Assembly: GCF_016406325.1 (NCBI RefSeq) | Contig: NZ_CP066370.1 | Location: 3,658,001-3,722,000, forward strand | Direction: 5' to 3' | Source of the DNA: Shewanella putrefaciens | Lineage (GTDB): Bacteria > Pseudomonadota > Gammaproteobacteria > Enterobacterales > Shewanellaceae | Length of the DNA stretch: 64,000 nucleotides | Shown here: positions 18,241 to 28,108 of the stretch, piece by piece | How positions within the stretch are numbered: position 1 is the stretch's first letter | How the letters are laid out: every line of letters begins with the position of its first letter | Notes under the pieces: model-generated | Told to the model about the DNA's origin: nothing | Databases searched by the model: none | Seen by the model: only the letters and a program-made list of their open reading frames with translations | Translations under genes and position numbers: made by a program

Positions 18241-18696
18241 CTAGATATCATCCATCCGAATGGTGCTATGCACTAGACGTTGCTGTTGCGTTTTTTCTAC
18301 GCGGATCAAATTGGCTAACGCATTACGCGCATCTTCCGCAGTGGTTGAGTTAACGGTTTTTTCTAACAAGCCTATCAGACGATTTTCTAAATCTAAGTGC
18401 AAATTGAGCACATCGTCTTCATTCATGTTTGCAGGCAACATAGTATCTTGGCAACGCTTAGTAAAATCTTCAAAAGTAAAGTCTTTATACCAAGTATCAA
18501 GAATACGATGTGGTGCTTCGTCCATATAGTCGCGCAGTTTCTCAGCCATGGTTTTTTGGTGCGACTCAAAATACTCTAGCATCATTTTAACTCGGGCCGA
18601 GTCGGCTTGATTGATAAGACGGCCATAGAGTTGCGCCATATCTAAGCGGCAATTTGCCACATACTCAAGTAGATCACGTAATTGTTGAATACGCAT
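18241..18696 (-). CDS. Conserved-looking helical protein of unknown function
   Basis: ATG 18696 (MRIQQLRDLLEYVANCRL) is preferred to GTG 18705 because GGAG lies 8 bases before it. The 151 residues are almost all helical, with no signal peptide or membrane segment. Acidic helices such as KMMLEYFESHQKTMAEKLRDYMDEAPHRI and LHLDLENRLIGLLEKTVN could form a ferritin-like or PA2169-like four-helix bundle. I see no clear paired ExxH metal motif, so no function is assigned. It is a single-gene unit with a hairpin after it. Frequent E, D, K and Q residues suggest a soluble cytoplasmic protein. Confidence 0.75.
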   Translation of the reverse strand: MRIQQLRDLLEYVANCRLDMAQLYGRLINQADSARVKMMLEYFESHQKTMAEKLRDYMDEAPHRILDTWYKDFTFEDFTKRCQDTMLPANMNEDDVLNLHLDLENRLIGLLEKTVNSTTAEDARNALANLIRVEKTQQQRLVHSTIRMDDI

Positions 18697-19081
18697 ATAA
18701 AGCACTCCACTGTCAGGCCAACAACTTGGCGCTATTAACTTTGTCTGGAACCATTATGTAAGTAAACGCATTACGATTATTTGAACAAGGTCATAATTTG
18801 CCTTTCCAAAATACATCTAATTTAGGAAAACTTGAAGAAACACAGCGCAGATCACGCATTAAACTCTGTGTTTTATTTTCCATAAAATGAAAAAACAAGT
18901 TAAAAAGAAAAGGTTTGCTCGCAGCCTCACCAACGCTTGCATCCATCACAGACTAAAACTGTTGCTAAAACCCGAACTTACTCACTGTGACTGATAGAGT
19001 GCTAGCTTGAAGAACCGCAAAATTAGGTACATCAACAAAATGTAGATTGATTATATTTATGAAAAGATTTGATAAAAAAAT
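18697..19081. other. Intergenic region upstream of the 18241 gene
   Basis: This is a 385-bp AT-rich stretch between the helical-protein gene and the tRNA array. I see no convincing ORF, strong hairpin or regulator site. It must hold the promoter of the leftward gene and the 3' flank of the degenerate tRNA. Confidence 0.5.
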
Positions 19082-19183
19082 TGGAGTGACGTGATTTTGA
19101 TCAAGAGCGGTTCGAACCGATGACCTATACCTTGGAAAAAAGAAGGTACCGCCATATTAAGAGCGCAACTGAGCTAATGTTGG
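19082..19183 (-). pseudogene. Degenerate tRNA-Gly copy
   Basis: The T-loop and anticodon-arm part (TTCGAACCGATGACCTATACCTTGG) and the D-arm part (ACTGAGCTAATGT) match the intact tRNA-Gly genes next to it. The acceptor stem is destroyed (TGACGTG for CGACATA, TTGG for TCGC). An A/G-rich insertion also interrupts the anticodon stem, so it cannot fold as a tRNA. Confidence 0.85.
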
Positions 19184-19206
19184 ATTGACATTTAGAGATT
19201 GGAATT

Positions 19207-19282
19207 TGGAGCGACATATCGGGTTCGAACCGATGACCTATACCTTGGCAAGGTATCGCTCTACCAACTGAGCTAATGTCGC
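19207..19282 (-). tRNA. tRNA-Gly(GCC)
   Basis: The minus strand reads GCGACAT...ATGTCGCTCCA, giving a perfect 7-bp acceptor stem and an encoded CCA end. The anticodon is GCC in the loop TTGCCAA. The D-loop (AGCTCAGTTGGTAGAGC) and T-loop (GGTTCGAACCC, one variant pair) are normal. It is 76 bases long and identical to the two other intact copies in the array. Confidence 0.97.
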
Positions 19283-19324
19283 ATAATCTGTATTAATGAT
19301 CTGGTGAATCACTAAGTTTTAATT

Positions 19325-19400
19325 TGGAGCGACATATCGGGTTCGAACCGATGACCTATACCTTGGCAAGGTATCGCTCTACCAACTGAGCTAATGTCGC
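19325..19400 (-). tRNA. tRNA-Gly(GCC)
   Basis: This second intact copy is identical to the one at 19207-19282, with anticodon GCC and an encoded CCA. It is separated from that copy by a 42-bp spacer that recurs, with a few changes, before the third copy. Confidence 0.97.
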
Positions 19401-19406
19401 ATAATT

Positions 19407-19479
19407 ATCGCTGTCACATTTGCCTTCAACATTCACAAAGGTATCGCTTATCAACCTTTATCAACTGAGCTAATGTCGC
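19407..19479 (-). pseudogene. tRNA-Gly 5'-half remnant with spacer
   Basis: Positions 19437-19479 carry the acceptor 5' strand and D-arm (TCAACTGAGCTAATGTCGC) joined to a shortened, rearranged anticodon region. No T-arm is present. The same 73-bp block, with a few differences, recurs at 19604-19677. Confidence 0.8.
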
Positions 19480-19521
19480 ATAATCTGTATTAATGATTTG
19501 GTAAATCACTAAATTTTAATT

Positions 19522-19597
19522 TGGAGCGACATATCGGGTTCGAACCGATGACCTATACCTTGGCAAGGTATCGCTCTACCAACTGAGCTAATGTCGC
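19522..19597 (-). tRNA. tRNA-Gly(GCC)
   Basis: This is the third intact copy, identical over 76 bases to the other two. It lies exactly 197 bp from the second copy, and the intervening block is a near-duplicate of the block that follows it. It is the first copy transcribed in the leftward direction. Confidence 0.97.
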
Positions 19598-19603
19598 CTT
19601 TTG

Positions 19604-19677
19604 CATCGCTGCTACATTTGCCTTCAACATTCACAAAGGTATCGCCTATCAACCTTTATCAACTGAGCTAATGTCGC
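19604..19677 (-). pseudogene. tRNA-Gly 5'-half remnant (second copy of the block)
   Basis: This is a near-copy of 19407-19479. It has the tRNA 5' acceptor strand and D-arm, no T-arm, and a garbled anticodon region. It marks the end of the second 197-bp repeat unit. Confidence 0.8.
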
Positions 19678-19786
19678 GTTCAATCTAAATGACTAGAACA
19701 TCCGTTCGCATCAAAAAGTCGAGGCCGCATTATATGAAAAATTCATGCGGCTGCAACCCCTTCTTTCAGATTTATCTGCTAATCGG

Positions 19787-20332
19787 TCAAATTTTAAATA
19801 CTTTGCTGCGGTAATACTGTAATTCTGCAATCGACTCTTGGATATCTTGTAGTGCTTGATGGGTATTTTGCTTCTTAAAGCCCTCCATAATTTCTGGACT
19901 CCAGCGCTTGACCAGTTCTTTTACTGTGCTCACATCAAGATTGCGATAATGGAAATAATCCTCCAGTTCGCGCATATAGCGATTGAGGAAACGTCGGTCT
20001 TGACCAACGCTATTGCCACACATAGGTGAAGCGCCCTTAGGCACATATTGCTCTAAAAATGCAATGGTCTTTGCCACGGCTTGCGCTTCATTATCTTGGC
20101 TCGCTCGAACGCGATCAATCAGTCCAGACTCACCATGATGCTTTTGATTCCAATCATCCATTGCCGCCAGCACTTCATCTGGCTGATGGATAGCAATTAC
20201 GGGGCCCTGACCAATAATATTGAGTTCTTGATCCGTCACTAAAGTGGCAATTTCAATAATTCTGTCGACATCAGGTTCTAGCCCCGTCATTTCAAGATCG
20301 ATCCAAATGAGATTATTTACATTCGCCGTCAT
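19787..20332 (-). CDS. orn: Oligoribonuclease
   Basis: Orn is a DEDD 3'-5' exonuclease that degrades RNA dinucleotides, including pGpG from c-di-GMP breakdown. The 181 residues show Exo I ([13 protein letters not shown], with D and E ligands), the Exo II region ([17 protein letters not shown]), and Exo III ([30 protein letters not shown] with H and D). Length and motifs are standard. It diverges from rsgA, the usual arrangement in gammaproteobacteria. It should feed on the products of the c-di-GMP enzymes encoded later in this window. Confidence 0.97.
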   Translation of the reverse strand: MTANVNNLIWIDLEMTGLEPDVDRIIEIATLVTDQELNIIGQGPVIAIHQPDEVLAAMDDWNQKHHGESGLIDRVRASQDNEAQAVAKTIAFLEQYVPKGASPMCGNSVGQDRRFLNRYMRELEDYFHYRNLDVSTVKELVKRWSPEIMEGFKKQNTHQALQDIQESIAELQYYRSKVFKI

Positions 20333-20444
20333 AAATCAGCCTTATCATGTCAGTTAGCCTAAATTCAGGCTTTTTTATTCAAGAGCGTGTATCATACTGC
20401 TTTTTTCCAACACAAAAAATAATCTAATTGACGAAGACGAATCA

Positions 20445-21509
20445 GTGAGTAAAAAGAAACCCCTAAGCCAAGGTCAATTACGCCGTATGCGCGCTAATCA
20501 CGAGAAACGACTCAATCGTGACAGCGGTGAAAAAAATACGCCAGAGCTACAGGATAGTTCACTTGGTGCCGAACAGAGCGGCACTGTGATTTCCCGTTTT
20601 GGCCAACATGCCGACATCGAAACCGAAGACGGCCAAATAGTACGATGTAATATTCGCCGTACGATTAATAGCTTAGTCACTGGTGACAAGGTCGTCGTAC
20701 GCTTAGCGATTGAGAGCCAAGCAAATAGTGGCATTGCTGGTATCGTTGAAGCCGTACATCCGAGACGATCTTCACTTACGCGTCCCGATTTATACGATGG
20801 CGTAAAAATTATCGCTTCGAATATCGATCAAATCTTGATTGTATCTTCAGTGTTACCCAGTTTTACCACCCAAATTATCGACCGCTATTTAGTCGCCGCC
20901 GAAGATACCAATATTCCACCTATCATTATTTTAAATAAAATTGACCTATTAAATCCGCAAGAAGCACCGGTAATCGAAGCTGCACTTAAACGCTATCAGG
21001 ACATTGGTTATCCTGTGTATAAAGTCAGTAGCAAGTTAGGTGAAGGTATCGATACCATCAAAGGTTTACTTAAAGACAAGGTCAGTGTATTTGCCGGACA
21101 ATCTGGTGTAGGGAAATCTTCGATAATCAACGCGCTACTACCTGATGCAGACTTATTAGTGGGTGATGTGTCAGATAACTCAGGCCTAGGGCAACACACC
21201 ACCACCACAGCTAAGTTGCTACATTTAGCCAGCGGTGGCGATTTAATTGACTCACCCGGTGTACGCGAATTTGCGCTTTGGCACTTACCTGCTCAACGGG
21301 TTGGTTGGTGTTTTATTGAATTCCGTGAGTTTCTCGGTGGCTGTAAGTTCCGTGATTGTAAACATGGTGATGATCCCGGTTGTGCATTAAAAACTGCGGT
21401 GGATGAAGGTAAAATTAGCGAAGATCGCTTCAACAATTACCATCGGATTATCGCCAGCCTTGATGAGCAACGCCATGCTCGGCATTTCCGTGCGGCCACC
21501 GATGAATAA
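20445..21509 (+). CDS. rsgA: Ribosome small subunit-dependent GTPase RsgA
   Basis: RsgA is a circularly permuted GTPase that checks late 30S assembly. The 354 residues have a basic N-terminus (MSKKKPLSQGQLRRMRANHEKRLNR) and an OB-fold (about 45-110). The GTPase domain has its motifs in permuted order: NKIDLL (G4) first, then GQSGVGKSS (G1), TTTTAKLLHL and DSPGVREF (G3). A C-terminal zinc finger follows (C-x5-CKHGDDPGC). The start is GTG 20445; there is no better ATG in frame. It diverges from orn and is followed by psd. Confidence 0.96.
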   Translation: MSKKKPLSQGQLRRMRANHEKRLNRDSGEKNTPELQDSSLGAEQSGTVISRFGQHADIETEDGQIVRCNIRRTINSLVTGDKVVVRLAIESQANSGIAGIVEAVHPRRSSLTRPDLYDGVKIIASNIDQILIVSSVLPSFTTQIIDRYLVAAEDTNIPPIIILNKIDLLNPQEAPVIEAALKRYQDIGYPVYKVSSKLGEGIDTIKGLLKDKVSVFAGQSGVGKSSIINALLPDADLLVGDVSDNSGLGQHTTTTAKLLHLASGGDLIDSPGVREFALWHLPAQRVGWCFIEFREFLGGCKFRDCKHGDDPGCALKTAVDEGKISEDRFNNYHRIIASLDEQRHARHFRAATDE

Positions 21510-21577
21510 CGACTGATTGATACATAACAACGGTCTCAGTAAAATTTGAGCAGTAAAGTAAGAAGAAGGAATTAAAA

Positions 21578-22447
21578 TTGGATAAAGTCAAAATTGCTCT
21601 GCAGTACATGCTGCCAAAACATTTATTATCACGTCTAGTGGGTAAACTGGCTGCGGCTGAAGCGGGCACGTTAACAACTGCGGCGATTAAATGGTTTATC
21701 AAACAATATAAAATCGACATGAGTGAAGCGGCACAAAGCGAGCCACAGGCCTATAAAAGTTTTAACGATTTTTTCACCCGCGCATTAAAACCGGGGATTC
21801 GTCCGATAAATCAACATACGCATATTATGGTGCATCCGGTTGATGGTGCCGTTAGCCAACTTGGTCCAATAAAAGAAGGTCGAATCTTCCAAGCAAAAGG
21901 TCATCATTACTCATCTCTCACTTTACTTGGCGATCAAGCTCAAGATGCCAAACGTTTTGAAGGCGGGGATTTTGCGACAATCTACTTAGCACCGAAGGAC
22001 TACCACCGAATTCACATGCCGATAAAAGGTACATTATCAAAAATGACCTACGTTCCCGGTGAGCTGTTTTCGGTTAATCCGCTAACAGCAAGACATGTAC
22101 CCGGCCTTTTCGCCCGTAACGAACGTGTGGTCGCCATTTTTGAAACCGAACATGGCCCATTAGCCATGGTATTAGTCGGCGCCACTATCGTTGCCAGCAT
22201 CGAAACCGTCTGGGCAGGCACAATCACGCCACCGACAGGTAAGCAAGTCTTTACTTGGGAATATCCCACGGTTGGCCCTGATGCCATCACCTTAGACAAG
22301 GGCGATGAAATGGGTCGCTTTAAGTTAGGCAGTACTGTCGTCATGTTATTTGCTAAAGACGCTATCGATACCTTCGCTGAAGGAGTGGAAGCCGAAGCAG
22401 TTACACGCATGGGTCAAGCCTTTGCTAATCTTAATAATCCGAAGTAA
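21578..22447 (+). CDS. psd: Phosphatidylserine decarboxylase proenzyme
   Basis: Psd makes phosphatidylethanolamine from phosphatidylserine at the inner membrane. The 289-residue proenzyme has the catalytic [10 protein letters not shown] region, the [10 protein letters not shown] histidine motif, and the self-cleavage site LGST near the C-terminus. S252 becomes the pyruvoyl group of the alpha chain. The start is TTG 21578 behind a strong AAGAAGGA site. The gene follows rsgA by 68 bp and precedes the EamA transporter by 15 bp, so the three are probably co-transcribed. Confidence 0.96.
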   Translation: MDKVKIALQYMLPKHLLSRLVGKLAAAEAGTLTTAAIKWFIKQYKIDMSEAAQSEPQAYKSFNDFFTRALKPGIRPINQHTHIMVHPVDGAVSQLGPIKEGRIFQAKGHHYSSLTLLGDQAQDAKRFEGGDFATIYLAPKDYHRIHMPIKGTLSKMTYVPGELFSVNPLTARHVPGLFARNERVVAIFETEHGPLAMVLVGATIVASIETVWAGTITPPTGKQVFTWEYPTVGPDAITLDKGDEMGRFKLGSTVVMLFAKDAIDTFAEGVEAEAVTRMGQAFANLNNPK

Positions 22448-22462
22448 ACGGACTAACCGTTC

Positions 22463-23347
22463 TTGGGGTCAATAACGAAACCTTCGGGATTAATTGAATT
22501 ACACTTAGCTGTGCTGATGTTTGGTGGCACAGCTTTGTTTTCAAAATTAATTCCATTAAGTGCCCTTGATATCACCTTTTGGCGTTGTATCGTCGCAGCA
22601 CTGATTTTGGCTTTATTGATTAAATTCAGCCGAAAACCACTCAGCTTAGAACACAAACACGATTACCTGATTGCTATTGCACTCGGTATTATTGTCAGCC
22701 TCCATTGGGTGACTTACTTTGCCGCCATGCAACTCTCCTCCGTCGCTATTGGCATGATTGCCTTCTTCACTTATCCAGTAATGACTGTTATCGCTGAACC
22801 GCTATTGACTGGTAATAAAATCAAGTTAATCGATATGATAAGCGGGATCCTCGTTTTTATTGGCGTTATCTTACTGATACCTGAAGCAAATTTTAGTAAT
22901 GATACAACCTTAGGTATCGCGATTGGTATTCTCTCTGCCATGTTATTTACCGCACGAAATCTGCTCCAGAAACGCTACTTTACTCAATATAGCGGCCCGC
23001 ATGCGATGTTTTACCAAACCTTAGTGGCGGCGGTGTTTCTTATGCCTTGGCATGAAACGCCCCTGAATAGCATCACATTGGATGTATGGGAATTAATCAT
23101 TTTACTGGGCATCGTATTTACGGCTGCGCCACATGCATTATTTACTTCTGCCCTAAGGCAGTTAAGCGCAAAAACCGTTGGCCTCGTTTCGTGTTTACAG
23201 CCTTTTTATGGTGCAATGCTAGCACTGATGATTTTAGGTGAAACCTTAAATCTTAATACGCTTCTTGGGGGGACTATCATAGTCGCTACCGCCATCTTTG
23301 AAACCCATCAATCCCATCAATCACTAAGACGAAAAAAGAGGATCTGA
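22463..23347 (+). CDS. EamA/DMT family inner-membrane transporter
   Basis: This 294-residue protein has about ten hydrophobic helices in two EamA repeats (for example FWRCIVAALILALLIKF, YLIAIALGIIVSLHWVTYFAAM, and LVSCLQPFYGAMLALMILGE in the second repeat). The glycine/proline signature of drug/metabolite exporters is seen in the last repeat. The start is TTG 22463; no in-frame ATG precedes the first helix. Substrates of the family range from amino acids to nucleotides, and none can be assigned here. It sits 15 bp after psd. Confidence 0.88.
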   Translation: MGSITKPSGLIELHLAVLMFGGTALFSKLIPLSALDITFWRCIVAALILALLIKFSRKPLSLEHKHDYLIAIALGIIVSLHWVTYFAAMQLSSVAIGMIAFFTYPVMTVIAEPLLTGNKIKLIDMISGILVFIGVILLIPEANFSNDTTLGIAIGILSAMLFTARNLLQKRYFTQYSGPHAMFYQTLVAAVFLMPWHETPLNSITLDVWELIILLGIVFTAAPHALFTSALRQLSAKTVGLVSCLQPFYGAMLALMILGETLNLNTLLGGTIIVATAIFETHQSHQSLRRKKRI

Positions 23348-23416
23348 AACATACCCATTTAGCCCTATTTTGGGCTAAGATGAGAGCGTCTTTTGTCCCT
23401 AAGTATATCTGCCTAT

Positions 23417-26400
23417 ATGCCACGTATTTTATTGTTCATTATTGTTTTTCTCTCATTTTCTATCCAAGCCAACTCTCCCCTACAGTTGGATAAACGTCTT
23501 GGACTCAATAATAAAAATCAGCAGCAAACCGCAGGTATTGATGAGCAAATTACAGAGTTAAAGAACAACATAGATAAGCTGGCAGCCAATGCAGCCAGTT
23601 TTCAACAAGCACAATTGGACTTTGAAGATAATAAAAAAGAAATTAACCAAAAGTTAAAAGAAGCCTCAAAACCCTTAAAACTCAAAAAAAACACCGATCT
23701 TAGCCAGCAAGCATCAATCGCTTATTCACACCTTTCTGAGCTCAAAGAAAGCGAGGCTGCATTAGGTAACCAAGTTAATGAATTGCTGCAACGCCACAAT
23801 CTTTTACCCTCGGTGATCGCGACTGCCAGACAAAATGTGGTGCAGAATAAAAAAAACGGAGTTGGCCCCCTTAGATACTCCTTCGGGCGAGTTACAACAA
23901 ACCCAGCGACTCTTCTTTGAGCAAAGCCTTGCAACTAGTGAGGCTGAGCTGGCGAGTAGTCAAAAGCGCATCGAATTAACTCAACTAAAATTACAGTTAG
24001 TACGCCAACAATTAATCCAACAAGAGGTGCTCATTGAAACAATCAATAAGGCAATTAATAAGCAGCGCCAGCAGCAAACTGATGCAACGCTTGCCAAAAA
24101 CCTAGTCGATACGGATAGCAAAGAGTTAGATCCTGTTACACGCAACATTGCTGATACCAATCAAATTTACGGTCAGAAATTACAAACATTAACCTTACAA
24201 ATTAATAATGTAGTTGAGCAACAAGAACAAGCCGAGATCCAATATCAGTCTCAAGCTAAGCAGCTCGCCAATATTCAAGAGCAAATTACTTGGGTCAAAA
24301 TGAACTCAGCTTTTGGGGAGCGTTTTTTGCAAATGCTGCAATCGCTACCTAAGCCTCCAAACCATGAAAAGCTACAAACCTTAATCGCCGATGCGCGCTT
24401 AGACAGATACCATTTAGAGCAGCAACAAGCCCTGAATGACCAAGAGTTAGGACAATCAGGACTCTATAATGACAGTCAAATTAAGCTGTTAACTTCCCAA
24501 CAAGCGCTTATTGCACAGTTAATGCAAAGCTATGACCAATATTTAAGTGAACTTGGCAAACTTAAAGTTAATTATCAGCAACTTAGCCAGCAAAATCTTA
24601 CCCTAAAAAATACGCTAAATGAGCACTTATTTTGGGTTCCCAATGCTGCCAGCATCAATAAACTATGGTTTACCGATGTGCAACGCAGCACGATTTGGTT
24701 AGCCCAAACAGCGCAATGGGGACAACTCACGAAAGCGTGGCAAGAACAAAATGATTATTGGTCTTGGTGGATTATATTGCTGATACTTTGTTTAATGACC
24801 CAAGATCTGGTTACTCCTAAATTCAATCAGCTACTAACACATTACACCACCTATGTTGGCAATGTGACGCAAGATAAGTTTATTTATACCCTAAAAGCCC
24901 TGCTTTGCAGTGTTTGTTATGCCTTGATAAAGCCATTACCCGTTGTGATTGCGGGATTGATTTTTTATCAGTCCGAACGCAACTTCGTGCAGGCCATTGG
25001 CATGGGAATTTTAGTTATTGGATTAGTTTACCTACTGTATCGTCTGATTTTTGTACTGGCTCTTGATAAAGGCGTGCTTGTCGGTCACTTCAGACGTCCT
25101 TCAAAACTAATTCAAGCGGGTCAATTTAGATTAAAGCACTTTGTATTAGTGGCTAGCCCACTACTGGGTTTAATGGGTTTTACTGAAGTACTCGATGCAT
25201 CCTTGGTTCGTAATAGCATAGGGCGCGGGGCATTTATTCTTTTTTGTATTATTTTATTCTTGTTATATAAAGATATTTTTGTGTTAAATCGCCAAAATAT
25301 CGATTCTAAGATGGACGGTAAAAACAAAAAACTCCTTCAAAAAATGCTTTGGGCTTTGTTAATTGTTGTACCTCTGTTCAGTGCTGGACTTGCATTTAGA
25401 GGCTATTATTTCACCGCGTTTCAAATGTTGTTACAACTACAACTCTCCTTAGTATTAGGTTTGGGATTCTTACTCTTATATCAACTCATCAAACGCTGGA
25501 TGCTGATTGAGCGCCGACGCATTGCGTTTGATCGCGCAAAAGCTAAACGTGCAGAACGATTAGCTCAAAGAGAAAAACACGAAACACACCATCTCTCAAG
25601 TGATGGCCAAGATACCTATGAAGAACCCGTTGTCGACTTGGAAACGATTTCGAGCCAATCATTAGGCCTTGTTCGCTCATTACTTTTATTGGCCTTTTTA
25701 GCCAGTTTAATTGGCTTGTGGACTCAAACCCATACGGCATTATTCTCCTTCCTTGATGGCATAACATTGTGGACAACCAACACGAGTGTCAATGGGGTAG
25801 AGCAACAACTACCTATCACAATGAAATCCCTCATGTTTGGTTTAATTGTTGTTGGCTTTTCATTAATGGTCGCGACAAATCTGCCCGGCTTGCTAGAACT
25901 GATGATCCTCCAACGGCTCGAGCTTTCACCCGGCACCGGTTTTGCTATTACCACAGTCAGCCGCTATTTAGTGGTCTTCTTAGGGTTATTGATCGGCTTT
26001 TCAAACCTAGGGATGGAATGGTCCAAACTGCAATGGTTAATCGCGGCGCTCTCACTTGGTTTAGGTTTTGGTTTACAAGAGATTTTTGCCAATTTTATTT
26101 CAGGTTTGATTATTTTATTTGAAAAACCTGTACGGATTGGCGATACCGTCACTATCCGGGAGCTAACGGGCACCGTCAGTAAAATCCAAATCCGCGCGAC
26201 CACGATTATCGATTGGGATAGAAAAGAAATTATCATTCCAAACAAAGCATTTATTACTGAGCAATTAATCAATTGGTCATTATCAGATCCTATTACTCGG
26301 GTTATTGTCTATGTGTCGGTGGCACGGGATTCTGATCCCGCAAAAGTCGAAGCAACCCTCTATCAAGCAGTGCAGGAGTGTGAAGATGCACTCCCAACGC

Positions 26401-26624
26401 CAGAGCCTGAGGTCTGGTTCGCAGGCTTTGGTAAACATACACAAGACTACGAGGTACGCGCCTATGCTAAAGAAATGTCGTCTCGCTGGCCTCTACGCCA
26501 TGATTTGCATAAACGAATTACCAGAAAGCTGAAAGAAAACAATTTAGAACTCGCCTACCCTCAGATGGAAATCCATATCAAAAATGGTCAAAATCGGGAT
26601 CAGGTCGGTATCATTAGAAGCTAA
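23417..26624 (+). CDS. MscK-type mechanosensitive channel, reading frame interrupted by a one-base shift
   Basis: The first frame runs from ATG 23417 (signal peptide MPRILLFIIVFLSFSIQANS) to a TGA at 23918. The rest is in the +1 frame to TAA 26624. The shift falls at a run of eight A (23849-23856), after which the second frame continues the same helical, Gln-rich periplasmic domain (ELQQTQRLFFEQSLATSEAEL). The whole would be about 1068 residues: periplasmic coiled domain, many membrane helices, then the MscS pore and beta domain (LSLGLGFGLQEIFANFISGL, FEKPVRIGDTVTI). These channels release solutes on osmotic downshock. Without slippage or correction the full protein is not made; sequencing error or a true mutation are alternatives. 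Confidence 0.85.
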
Positions 26625-26638
26625 CAGGATAGTAGAAA

Positions 26639-27361
26639 ATGCTTATTTTTGCTCACCGCGGTGCTAGCGGTTATCAGGTCGAAAACACCTTAGCCGCAAT
26701 GGCAAAAGCACTAGAACTAGGTGCAAAAGCAATTGAATTAGATGTACATAATGTTGAAGGCGAGTTAGTGGTCTTTCACGATAGACGCCTAGATAACAAA
26801 AGCTCGGGTACGGGTGTTATCCATACTGTGACTAAAGATTATTTGGCTGGGATAAACGTAAAGGGCGAACCCATACCAACATTGTGGCAAATACTGGAAC
26901 TGATTGCCGGACGCTGCACTGTCAATATCGAATTAAAAGGGATAAATACCGTTCAGCCCTTAGTCGACTTATACCCAAAAGTGTTGAGTGAACTAGGATT
27001 TACTGAAGATCAGCTATTAATATCCTCCTTTAATCATCCCTATCTAAGTGACATTAAGCGCGCATTACCTCAGGCTCTAGTTGCCCCACTACTCGCCAGC
27101 ATTCCACTGGATGGGGCTACAGTAGTGAGCCAACTTCGTGCTTACTCTTTACATTTAGATGTCAGTTTTATCAGCCAAGCACTCGTGGACGATGCTCACC
27201 AAAGGGGCGCAAAAGTGTACGTGTATACTGTAGACCATAGCGATGATATTCATGCTCTAAAGCAAATGGGAGTTGATGGTATTTTCAGTAATTATCCCGA
27301 TCGCGCTATGGAGGCCCTAACTCAAACACCCTCGCTCAATTACCAAGGCTACTTTGAGTAA
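26639..27361 (+). CDS. Glycerophosphodiester phosphodiesterase (GDPD family)
   Basis: This cytoplasmic UgpQ-like enzyme hydrolyses glycerophosphodiesters from phospholipid turnover to glycerol-3-phosphate and an alcohol. The 240 residues show the TIM-barrel motifs HRGASGYQVENTLAAM (catalytic His and Glu), ELDVHNVEGELVVFHDRRL (metal ligands and second catalytic His) and NIELKG. No signal peptide is present, unlike the periplasmic GlpQ. It starts 14 bp after the channel gene and ends the rightward cluster. Confidence 0.93.
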   Translation: MLIFAHRGASGYQVENTLAAMAKALELGAKAIELDVHNVEGELVVFHDRRLDNKSSGTGVIHTVTKDYLAGINVKGEPIPTLWQILELIAGRCTVNIELKGINTVQPLVDLYPKVLSELGFTEDQLLISSFNHPYLSDIKRALPQALVAPLLASIPLDGATVVSQLRAYSLHLDVSFISQALVDDAHQRGAKVYVYTVDHSDDIHALKQMGVDGIFSNYPDRAMEALTQTPSLNYQGYFE

Positions 27362-27376
27362 GCTTCAGTGACAAGA

Positions 27377-27721
27377 TCAAGCTTGGTTGTTTCGCTGAGC
27401 CCAATAGCCGATAAAAATAAACATAGAAACAATTAATAGAAACATCCAATGTGGTGGCATGGCAACAATATGCCTAGCTACCCAAGGTGTTGTTTTTATG
27501 ATTAAAAGACCATAACCAAAAGCGTTTAGAATGATAAAGACGAAAGTGCGCAGTACAAAAGAATATCCTAAGAGATGACGTCTTAAAATGCGGTTTACAT
27601 CCGCGGAAAACACCAAAATCAGGCACACCACCATAGCGGTGGCAATATCAAATGCCCAAGGGCGAAGCATATTACCCAATTGGGCGATAATGGCAACTAA
27701 CTGTTCAAACATAATATTCAA
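27377..27721 (-). CDS. Small inner-membrane protein, DUF3392-like
   Basis: This 114-residue protein has three to four hydrophobic helices (IATAMVVCLILVFSA, FVLRTFVFIILNAFGYGLLI, WMFLLIVSMFIFIGYWA) and a conserved-looking polar turn DVNRILRRHLLGYSF. It resembles the DUF3392 family of marine gammaproteobacteria, judged from memory of the pattern. Translation probably starts at ATG 27712 (MFEQLVAI) or 27721. It is convergent with the GDPD gene at a 15-bp gap. No function is known. Confidence 0.7.
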   Translation of the reverse strand: MNIMFEQLVAIIAQLGNMLRPWAFDIATAMVVCLILVFSADVNRILRRHLLGYSFVLRTFVFIILNAFGYGLLIIKTTPWVARHIVAMPPHWMFLLIVSMFIFIGYWAQRNNQA

Positions 27722-28108
27722 CCTAGAAAGCTGTTCTCAAACCATAATACTGGCTAAGACAGTGTATTGAAAAATAACAATAACAAGCATAAAGGGAGAT
27801 GCTGTGAGGCACAAGTGACTCTTACTCTCCAAAGCAAATGCACTCCATCGCCAATGAATTGGGGGCAAAATTCCCCCAATCTAGTTTGACTCAATGATAA
27901 TTCTGTCAATGTTGCAAGCCTACATAGTGGATGAGCTGATCTTAAACGGGCGCTCTCTTAAAACCCCACAGTCACAACTATAGTGGTGACCATCAAGTAG
28001 CAGATGAACGATCACTATAACCAACCAATTGATTTTTAATAGCTATTAAAATAAAAAAGGCAATAGCCACGCTTATTGCCTTTATGCTACCGCATTTGAT
28101 TAAAGCGA
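27722..28108. other. Intergenic region between the DUF3392-like gene and the chemoreceptor gene
   Basis: This 387-bp region has no credible ORF. It contains a hairpin at 27858-27880 (ATTGGGGG / CCCCCAAT) that belongs to neither flanking gene, and the chemoreceptor terminator at 28053-28084. Confidence 0.6.
28053..28084 (-). terminator. Terminator after the chemoreceptor gene
   Basis: An AAAGGCAATA-type arm pairs with TATTGCCTTT around a short loop. Leftwards it is followed by T6 (the A run at 28051-28057). It lies about 25 bases past the stop at 28109. Confidence 0.8.

Noticed and set aside
18241..18579. Plus-strand frames at 18260-18529 and 18397-18579
   Set aside because: They are antisense to the helical-protein gene with its own ribosome site and terminator.
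23359..23378. Hairpin TTAGCCC / GGGCTAA between the EamA gene and the channel gene
   Set aside because: The stem is only 7 bp and there is no T tail, so it is unlikely to be a real terminator; the genes are closely spaced.
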